Source of the DNA: Neurospora crassa OR74A
Lineage: Eukaryota > Ascomycota > Sordariomycetes > Sordariales > Sordariaceae
NCBI RefSeq assembly: GCF_000182925.2
Contig: NC_026503.1
Location: 2,728,001-2,792,000, forward strand
Direction of reading: 5' to 3'
Length of the DNA: 64,000 bases
The notes beneath the pieces are model-generated. The model searched no databases, was not told where the DNA came from, and saw nothing but the letters and a program-made list of their open reading frames with translations. Made by a program: the position numbers and the translations under genes. Positions within the stretch are counted from its first letter, which is position 1. Every line of letters starts with the position of its first letter. This document shows positions 57,417 through 64,000 of this stretch, piece by piece.

Positions 57417-58302
57417 ATGGACCAGATGATCGGTGGTGGTGGCGGCGATGCCGGCCGCTTCCCGCTCGAGACGTGGTTCTGGGAGATGCCCATCTGTACA
57501 AGGTGGTGGACGACGGCAACCATGCTCATGAGTGGCTTGGTCCAGTGCGAGCTTATAACTCCCTTCCAGCTCTTCTATAGCTACCGCGCCGTATTTGTTA
57601 AGTCACAGGTTCGTCGTGTACATGTTCATATTTCTACGAGAGAAATAGTTCGCTGACATGGCTGCTGTTGGTGTTCCTGCTCAGTACTGGCGACTACTCA
57701 CCACCTTCCTCTACTTCGGGCCCTTCTCCCTCGACCTTCTCTTTCACGTCTACTTCCTGCAACGCTACTCGCGATTACTCGAAGAATCGGCAGGCCGATC
57801 ACCAGCACACTTCTCATGGCTGTTACTGTACGCCATGGTGTTCCTCCTGATCCTGTCGCCGCTCGTTTCCATGCCATTTCTCGGCCATCCGCTTTCGTCG
57901 ACGCTGGTTTACATATGGTCTCGCCGTAACCCAGATACCCGGTTAAGCTTCCTTGGGTTACTGGTGTTTAGCGCACCCTACTTGCCGTGGGTACTCATGG
58001 CTTTTAGCTTGACCCTTCATGGCACAATTCCCAAGGATGAGTTGATGGGCATGGTCATTGGTCATATCTGGTACTTTTTCACCGACGTGTATCCTCCTCT
58101 TCACGGCGGCTCAAGACCCCTTGACCCGCCCATGTGGTGGCGTCGTATCTTTGGTATGTAGTCTTCCTTTTGCTGCTCCGATGTACAATATGCTAACAAC
58201 GATCTCAAAGAGGGCCGGCCACGCGAGGAGACCACGGATGGTATCAACAACGAGATTGCAGTCGCTGGCGCTCCCGAAGTTGCGCCACCCGAGGTCCGCT
58301 AA
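57417..58302 (+). CDS. Derlin (Der1-like ER membrane protein)
   Basis: Rhomboid-like pseudoprotease of the ER membrane that helps retrotranslocate misfolded proteins for proteasomal degradation (ERAD). Exons 57417-57608, 57685-58153 and 58211-58302 give 250 residues. The N-terminal segment ETWFWEMPICTRWWTTATML followed by CELITPFQLFYSY, then the WR motif right after the first splice (QYWRLLTTFLYFGPFS), define the family. Several hydrophobic helices follow (LFHVYFLQRYSRLL, LLLYAMVFLLILSPLV, FLGLLVFSAPYLPWVLMAF) and the conserved GHIWYFFTDVYP near the end of the membrane domain. The C-terminal cytosolic tail is short, with no obvious Cdc48-binding SHP box, which leans toward Der1 over Dfm1, but this is tentative. 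Confidence 0.93.
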
Positions 58303-58827
58303 GGCGTGTGAATTGGGGAATGGGAAGCCGGTTGTACAATCCTAGTCAGGACCACGGGCTACAACTGCATGACAGGTTAGGTCATGCTAATTTGCTGACA
58401 TTTCTGTTTCAAAAGGAGGATACCAGGCGTTTTTAGGAAGTTCGGGATCAGTTGACACAAGACAGTCATTCACTACGGCACAAAAGTAGCGCACTTTATG
58501 CATGCGGTCTTGCGGTTTCGTTCAGGACAACACCATGACATATCAGAGGAAGAGTAAAACCAGGTCCACGTCAAACCAGCTATGCCAGAAAGCCCGATTA
58601 CCACAAGCTTAGGTAGCGGCCAGGTCGGTATGGCAAAAAGGGAAACACCTGAATGGTCGCACACCAGACTTTAGTTGATAGGTGCTATAGATATTTCGCA
58701 TGCATTTGGGTATAGATATGTGGCGCTTAACGCAAAGTAGCGAACTCGGCTAGCGTGTTGTTTTGTGCTTTCCTTGTTTCAAGTTGTGGTGGCTATAAAG
58801 GCTATGTCCCATCCCTTTTGGCTGCTC
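58303..58827. other. Convergent intergenic region derlin - acireductone dioxygenase
   Basis: About 520 bases between two 3' ends; nothing recognised. Confidence 0.6.
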
Positions 58828-59605
58828 CTATGCCTGTTCAGCTTGGGCCTTCAGGAACTGAGTGACATACTCCTGGCGGTAGGGGTTCTCATCAAGCCCC
58901 TCGGTACGGTTCAGAGGCGTCCACTTGGGCTCTTCCTTGAACAGACGCATAGCCTGGATATACTTTTACACGGTAAAGGGTATGTCAGTTCTCCATCTCC
59001 AAAAATCGGATGCCGATTCCACCGAAACAGGAATAGGGATAAACATACGTTGGTATCATCAGTAGTAAACCTATGATAAATGCCTGCAGGCAGGATGATC
59101 AAATCATCCTTGACAAGCTTGATGCGAATCCACTCGTCGCCCTCGTTGCGCACGTCAAAGTACCCGGCACCATCGCGAATGTACCGAATCTCCTCGTCCT
59201 CGTGCAGGTGCTCGTCGAAGAACTGGCGCACCTTCGTCTCGTAGATGGCCCCCATCTTCTCGGGCGAGACGATGATCTCGTCCCGGTTCTTGTAGCCGCG
59301 CTCCGCCGCCAGTGTGTTTACGCCCTCGACATCCGGGAACCGGAAGTAAAGGACGCCGACCTTTTCAAGCTCCGCGACCGTCACTTCCTTGCCGGAGTCG
59401 TGGGGGAGGCGTTGATCACCCTGATCATTTTTTTTTATTACGTGGTTAGTGACGGGTGATGGATGAGTGTTGGGCCTGGGGAAGGAATGGAAGATTTTCT
59501 ATGACGGGAACCCATGTAGACAGGCAAACAGGGAACGAAGTGAGTCCCGTTGGATCATGTGTCGAGGTAGCTTACAGGAAGGTTGTCGTAGAAGTAGGCC
59601 TTCAT
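58828..59605 (-). CDS. adi1: Acireductone dioxygenase (ARD/ADI1), methionine salvage
   Basis: Metal-dependent dioxygenase that oxidises acireductone to the 2-keto acid precursor of methionine and formate in the methylthioadenosine recycling pathway. Exons 59605-59576 ([10 protein letters not shown]), 59420-59049 and 58962-58828 give 178 residues, the usual family size. All junctions are phase 0 (donors GTAAGC, GTATGT). The cupin metal ligands are visible: H-x-H and Glu in [12 protein letters not shown], and the third His in AGIYHRFT. The last exon carries the conserved [16 protein letters not shown]. It should be cytosolic or nuclear; no targeting signal is seen. Confidence 0.96.
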
Positions 59606-60776
59606 TTTGCCGGGCTATTTTACTGTTTGATAGTTGTCTGCTTCTGGAACGGGGGGTAGAGGTATCAATGAGACGACGCCGCGGGGTTTTGGTACTAGGT
59701 GTTGTTGCGATGAATTGTGGGGCCAGCAAGCTAGGTGGAAACAAGATGGTTGGAGATGGTTCAGGGATGATGGTTTAAGTGTGATGATGTGTATAGACTA
59801 TATAGAGTTCATTCCTTATTCTCAAGAAACACTTCAGATGGAGGCCTTTTTTTTGGACCGGATTTCACACTGCCACAGACAAATTTTCGGTTGTGGCCGG
59901 GTTGTATCATACCATGCCCATGTTTTTCTACGACAAAAGCGGGTGACGTATGGAGGGGTTTTTCTTTGGTGAGATGCTGTACGAAAATTGCGCCATCGCC
60001 CCCTCGATACAACGATTCGGCACTTGATCACCCGGCTCGGCTTTACCACGACCGCCCGGATTTCTAGTTCAGGGGTAGTAAACATTGATGTTGTACAGGG
60101 TTGCTGCTTGTGCTGCTGCCAGGGACGTGTTCTTGGTGACGACTTATGGTCCTTGCGGAGCATCCAGATGAGCCATTGTCAGTGCAGCTGCTGACGGTAT
60201 CGGTAATCATCTTAATAACAAGATTTAAATGTTACTTCAACAAGGAAATATGCTTGAAAAACATCGTGAAACACACACGTTTAACAGGATCGATCAAGTT
60301 ACCATAAACGGATCATTCGTACACTTACATAACCATGCATTGATAGGAAGCGAATGTAGAGATCACTTAAGGCGGGCGAATGCTTGTATCGGGCCAGGAA
60401 GGGAGAAATGCAACTACTGGGGTCTGACTAACACCTTCATGTGTCCTGTGAAATCCAATCTCGTGAACATGTTAGGGCTGATGCTCCTTCGGGACTTCAT
60501 AACACCCCTTGTTTTCATCATCGTATCACGTTTTTCTTCAATCAAGCTTCGTCCACGACACCTCAGGCCTTGACTCGGTCATTAGATCATTGCTATTCCC
60601 ACTGGTCGTGACAATGACATGAGATTCGATAGAGCGGGCGTCTGCGTATCGCACATTGCACCGCCGGCATTGCCAGTTGTTATCCCTGAGCTTCAATAGG
60701 AACCTTCACTTGGGCCTTCTGGCGCTTCAGAGTACATCGAATTCAAACCACCGCCCTTCATCACAACCTCGCCGTC
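59606..60776. other. Divergent intergenic region ARD - SDR
   Basis: About 1.2 kb with the promoters of two divergent genes. The open frame 60229-60573 has no recognisable domain. Confidence 0.5.
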
Positions 60777-61942
60777 ATGGAACAAGGAACTCCAAGCATA
60801 ACCGGGAGTGAGACTCCTAGTAAAAAGGGGAAGGTCGCACTCCCAGCGAGTTGCGATCCACCACAGCCTGGCGTACCACGGAAGCCCCTAGTTTGGATCG
60901 TAAGAAGCCTCATTCCCTCCCATACTCCAAAACCCCTCATTTGACTGACACACACCTACCGCAGGTCTTCGGCGGCACCGGCCAAATTGGCCGTTCCCTG
61001 GTCAAGAGCTGCCTCAACCACGGCGACTTCGTCACCATCGTAGGCCGCATCTTCGAGTCCACGCGGGAGCAGATGGCTGCGGCGCACCTGCACCACCCGC
61101 AAGCAGAGAACGCCTTCGGCACTCTGTGCGACGTGCGCGACTACGCCTCGGTCAACCGGGTCATTGACCAGACGCTCGACCGGTTCGGGCGCATCGACTG
61201 CATCGCCAACTGCTCCGGCTACGGCGTCATCGGCGCGTGCGAGGATCAGGACGAGCACGAGATCCGCAACCAGTTCGAGACGAACTTTATGGGCACCGTG
61301 CACATCATCCAGGCCAGCCTGCCCTATTTCCGCGAGTTAGGGCACGGCGGGCGGTACATCATTTTCAGCTCTACGTCTGGGGCGCTAGGCGTGCCGGGTC
61401 TGGGACCCTATTGTGCGACCAAGTATGCGGTGGAAGGTCTGATTGAGGCGATGCTTTACGAGGTCGACGCGTTCAACATCAAGGCCACCCTCGTCGAACC
61501 GGGGTTGGTAAGGAGGGACGAGGCTGATACATCTATGGTGCCCCGCTGGGGCCATTTCTTGATCAAGCCGGCCAGTGAACCGTACTCACATGCGACGTCG
61601 CCGGCGCTGCATGCGAAAAGGATGGTGCAGTGGTTGGGCGATAAGCAGCCGACCAGTGCCCAGAAGTGCGCGGACTTGGTGTGGCAGCTGGGCCACTGCT
61701 CGTACCCGCCGCTGAGGCTGCTGTTGGGTAGTTATGCGATTGAGAGTATCCGGGACCGGTTGCGGTCAGTAACGGAGGAGCTGGAGGACTGGAAGCACCT
61801 GCATTTTCCGGTGGCGCCGGAGCCGGGGAGTAGCGGGGAGAATAGGGGCGAGGACGGCGAAAACAAGGGGAGTGATAACGTCGACAGAGACCAGGACATG
61901 GAGATGGAGGTTGAGACGTCTCCTACTAGCACCAAGGAATGA
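60777..61942 (+). CDS. Short-chain dehydrogenase/reductase of unknown substrate
   Basis: NAD(P)-dependent oxidoreductase. Exon 1 (60777-60899) and exon 2 (60965-61942), with intron 60900-60964 (GTAAGA...GCAG), give 366 residues. The splice completes the first Rossmann strand and glycine motif (LVWIVFGGTGQIGRS at about residues 38-52). The structural NNAG-like motif reads NCSGYG, the active-site Ser lies in IIFSSTSGALG, and the catalytic Y-x3-K in GPYCATKYAVEG. VEPG follows, as in classical SDRs, then a C-terminal extension with SYPPLRLLLGSYAIESIRDRL. The first 35 residues are Pro-rich and polar, and the last 40 form a Gly/Glu/Asp-rich acidic tail (GSSGENRGEDGENK), unusual for a classical SDR. 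Substrate cannot be inferred. Confidence 0.88.
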
Positions 61943-62749
61943 TCACCCTGAAACATTGGACGACAAGACGCTTCCTGCCCGCTCCAAAGTTGCCGGCTGC
62001 AGCCTGCAGGCACCATATAACGTCTCTCATCTGACCCCTTCACCACAACGGGCTCTGCTGTGCTGGTCTCATGGCGCAGTGGTTCCGTTCCGTTGATGAA
62101 AACATTGCCGGGTGCGCGGTACTCGTGGCATGGTTTTCGTACGTTGCAGCTGGAGCATTGTGGTTCGTTCCACTAGCTTACCTGGGCGACCGAGCTTTTT
62201 GCGATTTCCATCGAATAGCGGGATGGCTGGAGATAAAGCATTTGGGTGTTTGCATTTTTCTTCTTCCTTTTTTTTTGAATTTTTGAAGGAGGCTTTTGTT
62301 GATCGCAGTAGGGAAGATGCGCATCATCAGTCTCAGGTTCAGAACACAACGAAGACGCGCTACGCAGACATGGCATTGAAGCAGGCCAGAACATGCTTAT
62401 AGGGGAGAATAATGGAGTGATTCAATGATATATCAACACCCGCTCCTTCTGGCAATTGCCCGCGTGAAGCGTAAATCGCCTCTCAATCCGCTCCCCACAT
62501 CTGGGCGTAAATGCATGCTACCGTCTTCTAAATCAATCATCCCTTTTCCTTTCCCGCTTCCTTTAACCCCCTCTCCCAACCTTACATGCCCTACCTAACA
62601 CTCTCCCCATCTATCCTCACCCTCCGTACCAATCCATCGTTGTTATCCTTTACCCTCACCTTTATCACCACTCTTAGCTCCCTCACCAGCCTCCGCAGTG
62701 GTTTCCACGGTAGCCTTGTCAGTCGTCATTGGCACTGGTCCTGCCCCTG
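61943..62749. other. Intergenic SDR - small coiled-coil ORF
   Basis: About 800 bases, no supported gene. Pyrimidine-rich near 62510-62690. Confidence 0.55.
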
Positions 62750-62977
62750 CTACTGAGTGCCAGTACCCTTTTCAGCCTCTTCCTTCATCTTCTGCTTCTC
62801 GGCGGCCTCGGCCTTGGCCTTTCTCTCCGCTTCGTGCATTTTTTTCTTCTCAGCCTCCCACTGGTCCTTGTCCATCTTGCTTTGAAGCAGCCTCATTGAT
62901 CTCTCCAGCTCCTCTTCTTGCTTACCGCTGAGTTTTTGGCCGACGGATTCGTGCTTTGGGGGAGGCTTGTTGTCCAT
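62750..62977 (-). CDS. Small charged coiled-coil protein (75 residues), hypothetical
   Basis: Single-exon frame beginning MDNKPPPKHESVGQKLSGKQ, then almost entirely helix-forming and charged (ERSMRLLQSKMDKDQ, then AERKAKAEAAEKQKMKEEA). The composition is clearly biased toward Lys, Glu, Ala, Gln and Met, with few of the Ser/Pro/Arg residues typical of random frames here, which argues for a real coding sequence. I do not recognise a family. The ATG at 62977 is preferred over the upstream frame extension to 63223, which reads like a translated leader (Arg, His and Pro-rich). A role cannot be given. Confidence 0.5.
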   Translation of the reverse strand: MDNKPPPKHESVGQKLSGKQEEELERSMRLLQSKMDKDQWEAEKKKMHEAERKAKAEAAEKQKMKEEAEKGTGTQ

Positions 62978-63904
62978 TTGGTGGATGACAGGAGGAGATG
63001 ATCTATAATGTGTTATGTGGTGATGGTGGTGGTGGTCTTGATATTCTCTGAGTATGCGTGGGCTTCGTCGACTGACCCGCTGACCTGCTGTTGGAGGAAG
63101 AGAAGAGGTGAGAAGTGAGGGATGGTCTTGCGAAGGGATTCTGTATAGTTGTTGGGTTGACAGTACCTTGACTGGATGTAAACGCAAGGGTCGCCTATGG
63201 TTTCGTATCCGTTTTTGGGTCACAGTTGCTTGTTTTGTTCTGTCTCGAGACGGCTCCGCGGAGATGGGTTGTAAGTGATGAGCAAGGTACGGTAGGCGGG
63301 TACAGGGATGTCATTGGATTCGCGTCATTGAGACGAAGTAATTCTAATGATGGGCGAAATGCTGGATTTGTGGCTTGGAGGAGAGTAAAGGAGTGGCGGG
63401 CCACCAGGCCAGGTCTAAATACTGCCAAAACGGAAAACTGGATTGGGGTGCGCCTTCCACGCGTCTCATTATCCATTCATCTTCAGTTGTGAGTCACAAG
63501 TATCTAGAAATTAAACGATGTGGTCGCCCCTGCATTAGTTGTTGCGGATAGACTAATTTTATCTTGTTGCTTGTTTATTGACGTTTTCAACGTCACCTCT
63601 GACACCCACAGCTGTTTACTCTTTCCCTTCCTAACAGTCTTCGTACACCGAGTCTCCGATGCTGCTGATGCTGCCCTTATCAAGAAACGGTCTCAATAAA
63701 CGTGCTCGTAAAGACTGGTGTGAATCAGCCGATGTTGCATCGTCGTTCCATTCCGCGTTTTGAGGCAGAGCAGGGCGTCTGAGGTCATAGGTATTTAGAC
63801 CCGAATACACTCGAGGGTATATGACTACCTCTTTATACACAGCACTCACCCCCCTTTTGGTTTCGTTTTTCCACACACATCATCTTATGCTGCAAACGCA
63901 CTAC
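62978..63904. other. Intergenic between the small ORF and the HIS6 3' end
   Basis: About 930 bases, no supported gene. A GTG-rich patch (ATGGTGGTGGTGG) lies near 63023-63035. Confidence 0.5.
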
Positions 63905-64000
63905 TCATTGCCGGCGATTCCACTCCACGCATTCCTGCAACGTGACACCCTTTCCACCAAAGCAATCCAGCGCGCTGCCGATAGTCAGGTCAACCTTGCC
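63905..64000 (-). CDS. HIS6: HisA/HIS6-type ProFAR isomerase, C-terminal 31 residues
   Basis: End of a minus-strand gene that starts beyond the window. The visible residues, [16 protein letters not shown] then [15 protein letters not shown] and a TGA stop, match the C-terminus of eukaryotic phosphoribosylformimino-AICAR ribotide isomerase (yeast HIS6: GKVDLTYGSSLDIFGG), the fourth step of histidine synthesis. The frame is open to the last base. Identification rests on this short stretch, but the motif is distinctive. Confidence 0.8.
   Translation of the reverse strand, partial: GKVDLTIGSALDCFGGKGVTLQECVEWNRRQ

Overview
This is a filamentous-fungus nuclear segment, most probably from Neurospora (N. 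crassa or a close relative). The signs are protein-coding genes with short introns (GTAAGT/GTATGT-type donors, CTAAC-like branch sites, CAG/TAG acceptors), a Ste3-class pheromone receptor recognisable as PRE-1, an isolated 5S rRNA gene with a TATA box about 29 bases upstream (the dispersed 5S arrangement of Neurospora), and an AT-rich transposon relic whose stop codons look like C-to-T changes in CpA context, as expected of RIP (repeat-induced point mutation). The species assignment is inference from gene content and not from a search.

Layout. 1-1406 (-): N-terminal part of an AMP-forming acyl-CoA synthetase. 3257-4780 (-): GH1 beta-glucosidase. 7526-8326 (-): GFA/CENP-V-type zinc-fold protein. 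9821-11845 (+): Pob3, the SSRP1 subunit of FACT. 13064-16363 (+): exportin-T (Los1). 16802-16920 (+): 5S rRNA. 17682-17753 (+): tRNA-Arg(ACG). 18223-19510 (-): cardiolipin synthase. 20041-20384: a MITE with 24-bp terminal inverted repeats and TA target duplication. 20725-22985 (-): MTO1/GidA. 23705-24300 (-): mitochondrial single-strand DNA-binding protein. 25731-28037 (+): pre-1. About 4 kb without a recognisable gene follows. 32008-35304: a RIP-mutated Fot1/pogo-type transposon with 92-bp inverted repeats. 35.3-42.7 kb: a long stretch with no convincing gene. 42759-45284 (+): CRIB-domain protein. 45.3-51.8 kb: another gene-poor stretch. 51816-53875 (+): bHLH transcription factor. 55501-56196 (-): centromeric histone CenH3. 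57417-58302 (+): derlin. 58828-59605 (-): acireductone dioxygenase. 60777-61942 (+): SDR oxidoreductase. 62750-62977 (-): small coiled-coil ORF. 63905-64000 (-): C-terminus of the HisA/HIS6 isomerase.

The genes are mostly unrelated housekeeping and developmental functions, as usual for a fungal chromosome; there is no biosynthetic cluster. Three mitochondrial genes (cardiolipin synthase, MTO1, mtSSB) lie consecutively on the minus strand and may be coincidentally grouped. The two largest gene-poor stretches lie upstream of putative regulators (the CRIB protein and the bHLH factor), which suggests long regulatory regions or unannotated non-coding transcripts. The most notable structures are the RIP relic with nearly intact ends, the MITE, the CenH3 gene, and several unusually long homopolymer runs. 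I did not find a clearly new biological system.
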